Under the pieces are notes generated by a model that worked only from the letters and a program-made list of their open reading frames with translations, was not told the DNA's origin and ran no database searches. Both the position numbers and the translations under genes were made by a program. A DNA stretch of 64,000 nt from Candidatus Obscuribacterales bacterium (lineage in GTDB: Bacteria > Cyanobacteriota > Vampirovibrionia > Obscuribacterales > Obscuribacteraceae). The DNA is taken from positions 37,384 through 101,383 of the forward strand of contig JAIETZ010000008.1 in assembly GCA_019744775.1 (NCBI GenBank). The letters are read 5' to 3'. This document shows, piece by piece, positions 41,846-49,610 of the stretch; the stretch's first letter is position 1; every line of letters begins with the position of its first letter.

Positions 41846-42163
41846 ATGAGTTTAGTTCCACAAGGCTGGGTTCCACCCAAAGCAAATCCTAACTACCGAG
41901 TCACCTATACCCTCAAGGACAAGGTGAGAAACGCAAAATCTTTGGTTGAGAAAACAGCCCAGTCGTTTGAAGACAAGTTTGGTACCGGCAGTTTGACCGT
42001 TGCCATCACTGAATCTGAGTTGAGCTTTACTGCAACGTCTAAGAAGAAACTCGAGTTGCAGAACCTACCCGAAACATTCGGTGTAGGAAAATTCGTTCGA
42101 GGCGAAATCTTGAATGAAAACGACGATTACAAATCCCGCTTCACGGGACGTCATCGTCTCTAA
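41846..42163 (+). CDS. Small soluble protein, unknown
   Basis: 105 residues from ATG 41846 behind GAGGAAAGC; the upstream in-frame extension to 41771 is not supported. No signal peptide. Beta-rich charged sequence (NYRVTYTLKDKV, GSLTVAITESELSFTATSKKKLEL) with an Asn/Asp/Arg C-terminus. Family not recognised. Followed by the exported protein gene at 42255, possibly in one unit. Confidence 0.7.
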   Translation: MSLVPQGWVPPKANPNYRVTYTLKDKVRNAKSLVEKTAQSFEDKFGTGSLTVAITESELSFTATSKKKLELQNLPETFGVGKFVRGEILNENDDYKSRFTGRHRL

Positions 42164-42254
42164 TCAGCTACTGAGCGGAACAACTGAACAGCATTGTTGA
42201 AACACAGCCGCTGTTCAGTTTTCCCTTCATTAGCAATTTTGAAGGAGAAAAATC

Positions 42255-42908
42255 ATGGTAAGAAAAGTGCGAATTCTAGGAGCATTGCTGGCTTTTAGTT
42301 TTGCTTTTGCGGCAGTTGAGGCAGTGGAAGCGAAAACACCTGCCAAAAAGCAGGTGACAAAGAAAGCGACAGTAAGCATTCCTTATGGTCTTCCTAACAA
42401 GGACTTCAGACCGAAAAGACCTGAGTTCTATGGCTATCCAATACCGAAAAGGCAAAATCCCAACGAGTATTACATCGACGGTAATATTCCCAATGCTGCT
42501 TATTACGGTAACACGTATGGTTATAGCTATGGACCAAGAACAAATCCCTACCCAGTGCAAAATTACTCTCAGCAAGCTTCGCCTGAGTATTTGATGCATT
42601 ATAGCCAGCATGTGCAGCAGTATGGAAAGTCAAACGACATGCCGCCGCCTTATGGTTACGCACCAAATACTTATCCGTCGAACAGATATGATGCGAAGAT
42701 TTCCGAAAAGGAGAGATTTGAGCGTGACAGAGTGTATTCAGCGCAAGTGGCTTTGCACGCATTGCTTCTGCGTTATGGAACTCGCGAAGGAGGTGACCGT
42801 TTTCCTGACAGGGAAAAGCTTACGCAAGAAGCAATTCGTTATGCCGATCTTTTGCGTTATGGCATGACGCACACCTACACAAATCCTGAGACCAATATTG
42901 CACCATAA
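42255..42908 (+). CDS. Exported Tyr/Asn/Pro-rich protein
   Basis: 217 residues behind GAAGGAG. Signal peptide about 1-26 (ALLAFSFAFAAVEAVEA). Residues 40-145 are low-complexity, rich in Tyr, Asn, Pro and Gly (PNAAYYGNTYGYSYGPRTNPYP), and residues 150-217 form a helical domain (SAQVALHALLLRYGTREGGD). A similar layout occurs in the protein at 57566. These may be lineage-specific envelope proteins; no family recognised. Followed by a strong hairpin. Confidence 0.8.
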   Translation: MVRKVRILGALLAFSFAFAAVEAVEAKTPAKKQVTKKATVSIPYGLPNKDFRPKRPEFYGYPIPKRQNPNEYYIDGNIPNAAYYGNTYGYSYGPRTNPYPVQNYSQQASPEYLMHYSQHVQQYGKSNDMPPPYGYAPNTYPSNRYDAKISEKERFERDRVYSAQVALHALLLRYGTREGGDRFPDREKLTQEAIRYADLLRYGMTHTYTNPETNIAP

Positions 42909-42918
42909 GAGCGTGTAG

Positions 42919-42953
42919 TTAAAGTGAGCCCACGAAAAGTGGGCTCACTTTAA
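42919..42953 (+). terminator. Strong hairpin after the Tyr-rich protein gene
   Basis: Perfect 15-bp stem TTAAAGTGAGCCCAC/GTGGGCTCACTTTAA with a 5-nt loop. It is 10 nt past the stop and 50 nt before the next start. Confidence 0.75.
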
Positions 42954-43002
42954 AGCCAACTCACCAGAATCTAGCCCCAAAATTTTTACCAGAGGTGTCA
43001 TC

Positions 43003-43974
43003 ATGAGACAGCTTGTTGTTGCTTGCCGCTCATTTTCGGCAAGACTCTTATCACTCTTCGTCGCTACTTTTCTTCTGTTTGCCTCATCGCAGACTGGATT
43101 TGCTCAGTCGCAAGTGGTTGAGGATTTTGACTCCACACTTTTTCAGGACATGCACTTACCGGTCTATACTTGGATGCTCACGAATTCATCGCCAAAAGCA
43201 ATCGTAGTTGCTCTTCATGGTGGTTGCCTGCACGGCCGCTCATTCCGTACTTTGGGACAGGCCATGGCCGAGAAAAATGTCATGCTTGTGTCCTTGGATA
43301 TGCGTGGTTACGGCAAATGGGTGCATGAGGGATTTGGTACATCCGAAGACAAACGATTCAATTACGCCAAGAGCGAAGCCGATTCAGTTGCAATCATCCA
43401 AAGATTGCACGAGTATTTCCCGAATGTACCGGTGTTTGTGCTTGGCGAAAGTCTTGGCGCAAATATGGCTGAAAAGCTTTTGGCTGATGCTCCAGACTTG
43501 GTTGCCGGTGGTGTTCTGATTAATCCCTACGTAAAGCCGCATTTGTTTTTCCATCCGTACATGCTTGTGACATTTGCGCGTGGACTCACAAGCCCGCATG
43601 GCGGTTTGAGTGTAGCTCCATACCTGAAGAATCGCTTGTCTGACGACCGCAAGCAAGCGCTTGCACAAATCAACGACCCGTTGAGTCGCAACAATCAATC
43701 GATAGTCGACCTTTTTCAAAGTCTCTTCTTCAACATGAAGGGCAGAAAAAGCGTTGCTTCAATTCCGTCGGATGAGCCGGTGCTTTTTGTTGTCGGCAAG
43801 AAGGATCGTCTATGCAATCCGAAGTCCACTATCAAGCAATATGGAAATATGTTGAATTCGGACAAGACCCTAGTCTTGTTGCAGGACAAGGGACACCTTC
43901 TAGTGGAAACAACCGAGATTGAGCCCGGCATCATTGATGTGCTCAACTTCTGGTTGGATGCGCATTTGCAGTAA
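43003..43974 (+). CDS. Exported alpha/beta hydrolase
   Basis: 323 residues behind AGAGGTG. Signal peptide about 1-35 (LLSLFVATFLLFASSQTGFAQ). Hydrolase features: VVALHGGCLHGRSF oxyanion strand, DMRGYGKW, nucleophile elbow GESLGAN, VVGKKDRLCNP around the acid, and the His in DKGHLL. Closest general type is monoacylglycerol lipase/lysophospholipase-like (serine aminopeptidase S33 fold). It would hydrolyse lipids or esters outside the cytoplasm. Ends in a strong terminator. Confidence 0.88.
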   Translation: MRQLVVACRSFSARLLSLFVATFLLFASSQTGFAQSQVVEDFDSTLFQDMHLPVYTWMLTNSSPKAIVVALHGGCLHGRSFRTLGQAMAEKNVMLVSLDMRGYGKWVHEGFGTSEDKRFNYAKSEADSVAIIQRLHEYFPNVPVFVLGESLGANMAEKLLADAPDLVAGGVLINPYVKPHLFFHPYMLVTFARGLTSPHGGLSVAPYLKNRLSDDRKQALAQINDPLSRNNQSIVDLFQSLFFNMKGRKSVASIPSDEPVLFVVGKKDRLCNPKSTIKQYGNMLNSDKTLVLLQDKGHLLVETTEIEPGIIDVLNFWLDAHLQ

Positions 43975-43978
43975 ATTT

Positions 43979-44017
43979 AAGTTCAAGAGCGTTGTTGGCT
44001 ATGCTCTTGAACTTTTT
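43979..44017 (+). terminator. Intrinsic terminator of exported hydrolase
   Basis: Stem AAGTTCAAGAGC/GCTCTTGAACTT (43979-43990, 44003-44014) followed by T residues. Confidence 0.9.
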
Positions 44018-44097
44018 TGCGGTTAGCAACTATATAGCATAGTGATAATTAAGCAAAAGAGAAATCGACGATGAAGTCGATTCCGCTTTTGAATAGG

Positions 44098-44517
44098 CTA
44101 GCTGCGAATTTTTAGTCCCAGCTCCGGATTGGACAAGAAGAGTTGATCGAGGTCATCCTGGTTTAAGCTGTCTTTGAATTCAGATTCTCGATCGGTGAGC
44201 GCCAGAATGAGCAATCGGGCGGCTGTCTCGTCAAGGTCGGAGTCGCCGTCATCCGTGATGATGCTGCACAGGCGAGCGAGGTTTCTTATTTTGTCGTTGA
44301 GTACAGTGTTGATGCAAACACTGTATTTTGGCAGAGAGGTATTTCCCTTTCGCTTCGTCTCAATCGACCAAATGTCTTCGGTGCTTGTACGTTTCAATCC
44401 GGCTTCTATGAGGGCGGCAAAGACCCAGGCTTCGTTGAGTTGAGTCTTTGTCGCTGCGTCCTTGATCATCGAAATGAGTCTGTGGGTTAGCTCAAATTCT
44501 CTTGTGATGAATTCCAT
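44098..44517 (-). CDS. Unknown protein overlapping Clp N-domain gene
   Basis: 139 residues behind GAGGTAAACCC. Soluble, helical and acidic at the C-terminus (DSLNQDDLDQLFLSNPELG). Segment HRLISMIKDAATKTQLNEAWVFAALIEAGLKRT is faintly like a DNA-binding or adaptor helix bundle, but I do not recognise it. Its start overlaps the end of the Clp N-domain-like gene by 31 nt, so the two are translated together and may act together. Confidence 0.72.
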   Translation of the reverse strand: MEFITREFELTHRLISMIKDAATKTQLNEAWVFAALIEAGLKRTSTEDIWSIETKRKGNTSLPKYSVCINTVLNDKIRNLARLCSIITDDGDSDLDETAARLLILALTDRESEFKDSLNQDDLDQLFLSNPELGLKIRS

Positions 44518-45377
44518 GGGTTTACCTCACTTGGTGCCATGCGTTCTTGAATAAGTAAGCGCAACATTGTTGGATCAACAGAGATTGCCTTGAGAGCTTT
44601 TTGTCCGGGTCCTTCGAAATCGGCTGCCAATGCGTACAGCAGGTGCATGTTTTCTATCCAGCTGTCGCAAGCAACTTCGCGCGCGAGACAGAGAATGTGT
44701 TGACTTTCTTTGGAGAACACATGCTCGATGTCGGTTGCATTTACTGCCGGCGGAAACCCTTTATTCATGCTCCAATGCCACGATGAAAGCAGCTTTTCCG
44801 GTTCGTTGATGCTAAGCGCTCGTTGAGTAATCGAAGCGCTGGTTTTCTGAAGGGTAGATTGGATGTTTGCGATTTCGTTGAGGGTTGCTTCACGCAACTC
44901 TCTGACGGCATCAATTGCTTCATCATCGTCTATGTTGCATGCGCGAAAGCTCTTGATGGATTGTGCAGCCATTTCTTCAATTTCCGGCAAGATGTCCATC
45001 TGTAAAGTTTTCAGTCTCTCAACCAGAAGATTCTCTGTTTCGTTTACTGACCGCGCAACGACATCTCGGTAGTGCCCGTAGAGACGACTGAGCAGGATGT
45101 CTTTCATCGTTGCCGGCATGGTGCGATTAGACCGAATGGCAGCCAGGGTTTCGTCGATGCGCTGTACACCAAGCTTCAACAATGCGTCGTGGGCGTTGAC
45201 AGCTTGTACATTGAGCAACAGTCCGCACAACAAGTCTGACGGTGCGATGAGCAGTGCTTTTGCATTGACGGCTTCTTGCTGCGCATGCGCGAAAGTTTGC
45301 CAGGCTGCCGATCTGGTCATTTTGAGAGCGCTGGCGGCAGTAACGGCTGCAGTTGTAAGTGGTGATTCGTGTGTCAT
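44487..45377 (-). CDS. Stand-alone Clp N-domain-like protein
   Basis: 296 residues behind AAAGGAGAACTGACG. The ends look like the two halves of a Clp R/N-domain: residues about 24-75 (AAWQTFAHAQQEAVNAKALLIAPSDLLCGLLL) and about 225-285 (HVFSKESQHILCLAREVACDSWIENMHLLYALAAD, then GQKALKAISVDPTMLRLL). In Clp ATPases this domain binds substrates and adaptors. Between them lies a long helical insert (about 95-210). There is no ATPase domain. It could serve as an adaptor for an Hsp100 partner such as the protein at 12509; that link is inference. Confidence 0.72.
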   Translation of the reverse strand: MTHESPLTTAAVTAASALKMTRSAAWQTFAHAQQEAVNAKALLIAPSDLLCGLLLNVQAVNAHDALLKLGVQRIDETLAAIRSNRTMPATMKDILLSRLYGHYRDVVARSVNETENLLVERLKTLQMDILPEIEEMAAQSIKSFRACNIDDDEAIDAVRELREATLNEIANIQSTLQKTSASITQRALSINEPEKLLSSWHWSMNKGFPPAVNATDIEHVFSKESQHILCLAREVACDSWIENMHLLYALAADFEGPGQKALKAISVDPTMLRLLIQERMAPSEVNPWNSSQENLS

Positions 45378-45379
45378 CG

Positions 45380-46072
45380 TCAGTTCTCCTTTGGCTTAAA
45401 GGTGCAGTGGCTTTCATTCATCAGGCGCAGCTCCTCCGCGGCTTCTTTTTTGAGAAGCGTTTTGTTCGCTTCGCAGTAAGCGACAATTTCTCCAATGGCT
45501 TCTTGCGGCAAGTCCCAGTTGTCGGCGGCTTGCTCGACTGAGAGCTTGTTTGCTCCCATGGTCGTCCAGACAGTCGCTGCGGTGAGTTTGCGTCCTTTGA
45601 CGTAGAGCTGCTTTTTCCAGGCGTGCGAACTTGTCTCAAGATATTTCCACCGGAGTGAAGTTTCGACGATTTGCTTTACTTGGTCGCCAACCCACACGCC
45701 TGTCTTGACTTGGATCTGTTTCAATTGGTCAAATGTTTCTTCCTCCAGCTCAACGCGCACTGTGCGTTTTTCGCGTGCTTTTATTGCGCGATCGGCCGCG
45801 TTTATGCGTACGAAGCAGAAGCCAATCGCAAATGAGACGGATGCTAGAAAAACGAGCATCATCGGTGATTTAAACGGGATGAGAAAGACTCCCATTATTC
45901 CGCCGATAAATGGATAGAGAAAGGAGAGTTGGCAGGCTAAGGAAATAGCTAGATCAAGAGCGTCTTGATGTTTTTCGTTTGCCAGCTTTATTGACAACAA
46001 AAGCTTGTAGGCAACAAGTCCGGCGCCGAATGGCGCGACAAGAATGAGCAGGAGTACTTGTGTTAAGTCCAT
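45380..46072 (-). CDS. Membrane protein with DUF433-like tail
   Basis: 230 residues from ATG 46072 (AGAGGTCACC upstream). Three hydrophobic segments (about 5-28, 40-60, 65-88), then a cytoplasmic part. RTVRVELEEETFDQLKQIQVKTG (about 102-124) looks like a ribbon-helix-helix strand-helix, and GRKLTAATVWTTMGANKLSVEQAADNWDLPQEAIGEIVAYCEAN (about 160-203) closely follows the DUF433 helix-turn-helix pattern. A membrane-bound DNA-binding or adaptor protein is possible. Ends 2 nt before the Clp N-domain gene; first gene of a three-gene operon. Confidence 0.78.
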   Translation of the reverse strand: MDLTQVLLLILVAPFGAGLVAYKLLLSIKLANEKHQDALDLAISLACQLSFLYPFIGGIMGVFLIPFKSPMMLVFLASVSFAIGFCFVRINAADRAIKAREKRTVRVELEEETFDQLKQIQVKTGVWVGDQVKQIVETSLRWKYLETSSHAWKKQLYVKGRKLTAATVWTTMGANKLSVEQAADNWDLPQEAIGEIVAYCEANKTLLKKEAAEELRLMNESHCTFKPKEN

Positions 46073-46369
46073 AAGGTGACCTCTGATTGTTATGCGAGAC
46101 AATGCGCAGCCGAAAACCCGTCGCGATAAGTAAGGCGACAGATGTTTGCGATGTAAGAAGCAATAGGGTTTTAGGCTATAAGTGCTTGTTTTCCAAAATT
46201 GAATTTGAAATGGTCTATCTCGACCATAACAAATTAGTTAGTAATGAATGATAGATCTGTGGGACGTGTAGATGGGGGATTCTACGCGTAAGCAAGCTAG
46301 CGCGGCTGGCGATTTGCTCTTGTGGCAACTACTACGGCACATCGTACAAAAAGTCAAAAAAGCAAAAAC

Positions 46370-46439
46370 GCAGAACTGGTTGCGAGGTACTTTGTAGGGG
46401 CGCATTGCATGCGCCCGCTGTCCTCACTCCCGGTTCTGC
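46370..46439 (-). terminator. Terminator of 46455 gene with a REP in its loop
   Basis: Arms GCAGAACtGG (46370-46379) and CCgGTTCTGC (46430-46439); on the minus strand T-rich sequence (GTTTTTGCTTTTTT) follows. The loop is occupied by REP copy 8, as if the repeat had been inserted there. Confidence 0.6.
46394..46416 (+). repeat. REP-like palindrome, copy 8
   Basis: GTAG then GGGCGCAT-TGC-ATGCGCCC, plus orientation, inside a terminator hairpin. Confidence 0.85.
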
Positions 46440-46454
46440 ATTGATGCGTTTGGC

Positions 46455-46862
46455 TTAGCTGTGCTTCGCCTTCACTTCGTCGTACCACGCCTTGCGCTCG
46501 GCATGCGTTAGATGAGGCGGGCCTTTGCGGCTGGCTACGGTGCGGTTTTCGTCTTCCCATCCTGGACGCTCGATTATCTCGGTGCCCGGGTCGTGGCAGC
46601 CGCCCATTTTGCATTGCCAGTCTTTGTCGGTGTTGAAGCAGGTGATGGTATTGCCGTCGCCTTCTTCTTTGGCAAGTCGGTCGTAGTCGGCGCTAATTGC
46701 TGGATGATCGGCATTGTTGAAATAGCCGGTCAGTTTCCAGTTCAAATCATAGCGGCGCTTGGGATTTTCATCCGGACTGCCGGCTTTGCGTGAACCAAAA
46801 GTGAGCAAACGCCGAAGTGCTGCGAGTGCATTTCGCAGAGCGTTGAACAAGTTCTTAAACAT
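46455..46862 (-). CDS. Small soluble protein, unknown
   Basis: 135 residues behind AAGGAGATTCCT. A basic amphipathic N-terminus (MFKNLFNALRNALAALRRLL) may bind membranes. The middle has a Trp/Cys/His-bearing segment (TCFNTDKDWQCKMGGCHDPG) that could bind metal, and the C-terminus is charged. No known domain. It follows the M4-like peptidase gene after a terminator, so it may be a separate unit. Possibly a partner of the peptidase, by position only. Confidence 0.68.
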   Translation of the reverse strand: MFKNLFNALRNALAALRRLLTFGSRKAGSPDENPKRRYDLNWKLTGYFNNADHPAISADYDRLAKEEGDGNTITCFNTDKDWQCKMGGCHDPGTEIIERPGWEDENRTVASRKGPPHLTHAERKAWYDEVKAKHS

Positions 46863-46948
46863 AGGAATCTCCTTGTCAAAATCAAGAACTGGTAAGTACG
46901 CGAGGAAGACCGGTGGCTTTCCACTACCAACGGTGTACCTAGCGTAAG

Positions 46949-46984
46949 TGCAAAGCGGAGAGAGCTAGTCCCTCCGCTTTGCGT
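46949..46984 (-). terminator. Terminator of M4-like peptidase gene
   Basis: Stem GCAAAGCGGAG.../...CTCCGCTTTGC (46957-46967 and 46973-46984 approximately), beginning a few bases past the peptidase stop at 46991. Confidence 0.7.
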
Positions 46985-46990
46985 AGTTGG

Positions 46991-49015
46991 TTACGCAGCC
47001 AACTTTCTCTTGCTGGATGAATCCAGCGTGACACCGTGGTCTTTCCAGCCGTGCTCGATGCTTTCGCGATATCTGCCGCCGAAGATTTCTCTATCGGCAG
47101 TGATCATGGCGCGCAGCATGTCGGCGAACTTCACCTTGTCGGCAGGCACGATGGCCAGAGCGCCAAGGTAAATTCTGGCGAAGTGATCCAGGATATCGAG
47201 AGCCGAGACGTCGTCGCCGGTGGCGTCGCACATGTCGAGCAGAACTTGCACGCATGCTTGACCGGAGATGAGTCCATCGTTGTGGACTTCGTTCTCCATA
47301 TCCTTCGGGTAGACTTTCTTCGGTTCGCGCTGATTGCGGATACCATCGGGAGCAAGGCAGTAGTAGCCGATGATCCAGTGGTATTTGCGAATCGTATCCT
47401 TGGTGAACTTCTCGCCTGTGATCTTGCTCAGATAGGTGGCGATGTACAGGAGGTCCATGATGATGTCCATCATGTCGCCTGTAGATTCGTGCATAGCACC
47501 ACCTTCATCGCCAGGAAGATCTTGACCAGGTGTCTGCAGCCAGACAACCCAGTGGCCAGCTTCGTGCCAGGTTACACCAAGGTCGAAGCAGATCTTCTTG
47601 AACAGACCCCAGTTGCCGCCGGAGCCGACGCCAATGTGGATTTCATTCTTGTCCGGATCGAAGTACGCGTTGTCGCGCACTGATTCGTCGTGAACGAATA
47701 CCGTGATTGGCTTTTTCGGCGCCTTCAGACCACGCGCTTTGAGATACTCGATCTCAAAGTTGATCGCTAGGAAGATAAGAATTGCATCGTATTCTTCCTG
47801 ACCGGGCTTGTAGTTGAAAGTGCCATCTTGCAGCGGATCGACTTTGGTTGTCCAGACAGGTCTGTCGGCATTTGCCTTCTTGGACTTGGCTTTCTTGCGA
47901 GTTGGATCCTGACTTGTCTTGTTGTAGTGGACTTTGCAGGTTTCATTCTCGAGAATGATTTTACCGTCCTTGTCCATAGATGCAAGAGTCAGAAGCCTAT
48001 CGTAGCTTTCCTTGTCGAGTTCGGCATACAGCTCTTTCTCCTTGTTGGGAGACTGCTTGTCCGGACGACCATAAGGAATGGTGGCGAAAGACTTCGTCTT
48101 CACTTCAACAAGTTTGCCATCCGGTCCTACCGGCTCGTGGTAGCGCAGTGTTTGATGCTGCTCTTTCACTTCACCAGTTTTCGCATTGACGAAGTAAATG
48201 ACCGTACGCGCATTCAGCTCTTCCGGACATTCCGGATCACGCTTGCTGCGCAGGCGTCTGTCGGACAGCTTGACCAGATAGACGAGATCGGAGTGATGAC
48301 CGTCTTTCTGGAAACGCAGACGAGCTTTGCCCATCTGTTCGCACTTACTGGCGAAAGCTTGTCTAGCAATATCAACTGCTTCTTCTGCGCTGATGGTGCC
48401 GTTCAACGTACGCGGACGTGCACCACGGGCAAGAGTCGAGTCGATTTTGTAGACAACACCTACTTCGTTCATGTGTACTTGAACAGCAGCGTTACCACCG
48501 AGATACCAGACTGGTTGTTTGCGACCTTCGACTTTGGCGACTTGACGAAGTTTGACCATGAATCGTTTTTCTTCGATCTTTTCGCCATTTGGGCCATCAA
48601 CGACTTGCGTGTACTCTTCGGTTCCGGCGTTTCTCAAATGCACTTTGTCAATTGGGATGGTGTCACGAATTCCGAGACTACGCAGGCAATTCCAGGCTTG
48701 CTGGCGCTTGCCGCCCTCGTCGTCAGCAGGCATTGGTTTGCTGTACAAACCACCCTGGTCGATCGGGGATGTCAGGGTGCGGGTGTTACCGTCTGAGCCG
48801 AAGTCGGCTTCGAGTTCTTTGACCAGCTTATCGAGACGCTCGACCGCAAGTTTGTATTTGAGATATGGACGGAGATCCAGCTCAGGTTTGCCGTGAATTT
48901 TTACTGATTCGGCAAGACCAAGTTCCTCGGCAAGATTTTGTCTTTCCCGAGTTTTTTCGTCGCGAAGGAGCTGGAGTTCGCGCTCGTCTTTTGGTGTGAG
49001 ATTCGGATTGCGCAT
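46991..49015 (-). CDS. M4-like (thermolysin-type) metallopeptidase without signal peptide
   Basis: 674 residues behind AAGGAGGAAAACCC. Charged, coiled-coil-like N-terminus (1-75), then a region with FTP/PepSY-like propeptide character (about 205-300: ISAEEAVDIARQAF, VYLVKLSD, VIYFVNAKTGEV). The catalytic domain has HEAGH at 494-498 and GAMHESTGD at 516-524, with E520 22 residues after the second His, matching thermolysin's HExxH plus GAxxEAxSD layout. Thermolysins are secreted; this protein has no signal peptide, so it is either cytoplasmic, exported differently or activated on lysis. A Lys-rich linker (RKKAKSKKA) lies at 383-391. Confidence 0.83.
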   Translation of the reverse strand: MRNPNLTPKDERELQLLRDEKTRERQNLAEELGLAESVKIHGKPELDLRPYLKYKLAVERLDKLVKELEADFGSDGNTRTLTSPIDQGGLYSKPMPADDEGGKRQQAWNCLRSLGIRDTIPIDKVHLRNAGTEEYTQVVDGPNGEKIEEKRFMVKLRQVAKVEGRKQPVWYLGGNAAVQVHMNEVGVVYKIDSTLARGARPRTLNGTISAEEAVDIARQAFASKCEQMGKARLRFQKDGHHSDLVYLVKLSDRRLRSKRDPECPEELNARTVIYFVNAKTGEVKEQHQTLRYHEPVGPDGKLVEVKTKSFATIPYGRPDKQSPNKEKELYAELDKESYDRLLTLASMDKDGKIILENETCKVHYNKTSQDPTRKKAKSKKANADRPVWTTKVDPLQDGTFNYKPGQEEYDAILIFLAINFEIEYLKARGLKAPKKPITVFVHDESVRDNAYFDPDKNEIHIGVGSGGNWGLFKKICFDLGVTWHEAGHWVVWLQTPGQDLPGDEGGAMHESTGDMMDIIMDLLYIATYLSKITGEKFTKDTIRKYHWIIGYYCLAPDGIRNQREPKKVYPKDMENEVHNDGLISGQACVQVLLDMCDATGDDVSALDILDHFARIYLGALAIVPADKVKFADMLRAMITADREIFGGRYRESIEHGWKDHGVTLDSSSKRKLAA

Positions 49016-49044
49016 ATGGGTTTTCCTCCTTGGCGTGCGGCAGC

Positions 49045-49112
49045 GCCACAGCCAATTGCGTGCGTGTGAGTGAGTAAGCTCTGCCGCCGGCAGACCTTCG
49101 ATTGGCTGTGGC
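49045..49112 (-). promoter_or_regulatory. Large inverted repeat in leader of M4-like peptidase
   Basis: Perfect 12-bp arms GCCACAGCCAAT (49045-49056) and ATTGGCTGTGGC (49101-49112) with an inner hairpin CTGCCG/CGGCAG (49081-49093). It ends 30 nt before the start codon, just ahead of AAGGAGG, with no T run, so it may control translation or mRNA stability. Confidence 0.6.
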
Positions 49113-49510
49113 CCTTATTTGGACCAGTTGTTAAAGAGTGTTTTTTATTAGTCCCAGATCATCCGTCCTGCAGCGCAGGAGGAATAAACAAGAGTGGAAA
49201 GTGCTCTGGGTCTAAATTTGAGAACTTTTGTGTGAGAAGTTAGTGACTACGTAACTTCCACACCATAGTGCTAAATATATTTCGATAGCTAGTTTTATTA
49301 GCAATTACTGATTAATAAGATGTGGCGCGGCTGGCGCACGGGGCTTTTTCTTATTGCTTTGCAAGCTCGGTAATTGTTAGAGTCAAAGTACTTTTTCATT
49401 CGGAAAAACAGAAACACATTTGGTCTAACTCAGAAACCAATCAGTCATTTGAAATTTACATGCGCGGGCTTTGATTAGAGCCTGCTGATTTTTCCCACAC
49501 TCACGAAGTT

Positions 49511-49533
49511 GTAGGGGCGCATTGCATGCGCCC
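49511..49533 (+). repeat. REP-like palindrome, copy 9
   Basis: GTAG plus the 19-bp palindrome, about 78 nt upstream of the M28 gene. Confidence 0.85.
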
Positions 49534-49610
49534 TCTGTTCTGCCTCGTTATTTACCGCTCCAGCACGTGTTTGTGCCTGGCGCCTTCGCGTGCATTAGGA
49601 GGTACTCATC

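Larger units (their letters stand above)
46073..46454. other. 382-bp intergenic region
   Basis: Holds the probable promoter of the 46072 operon (AT-rich, about 46160-46260), and at its right the terminator of the 46455 gene interrupted by REP copy 8. No gene seen. Confidence 0.4.
49016..49610. other. 595-bp intergenic region
   Basis: The longest gap in the window. It holds the leader inverted repeat of the M4-like gene (49045-49112), an AT-rich stretch (about 49250-49330) likely to contain promoters, and REP copy 9. A short frame after AGGAGG at about 49181 has only 13 codons. No gene seen. Confidence 0.45.

Noticed and set aside
46354..46614. 86-codon minus frame across the 46455 gene and REP copy 8
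   Set aside because: It overlaps the better-supported 46455 gene in another frame and reads through the REP and its terminator.
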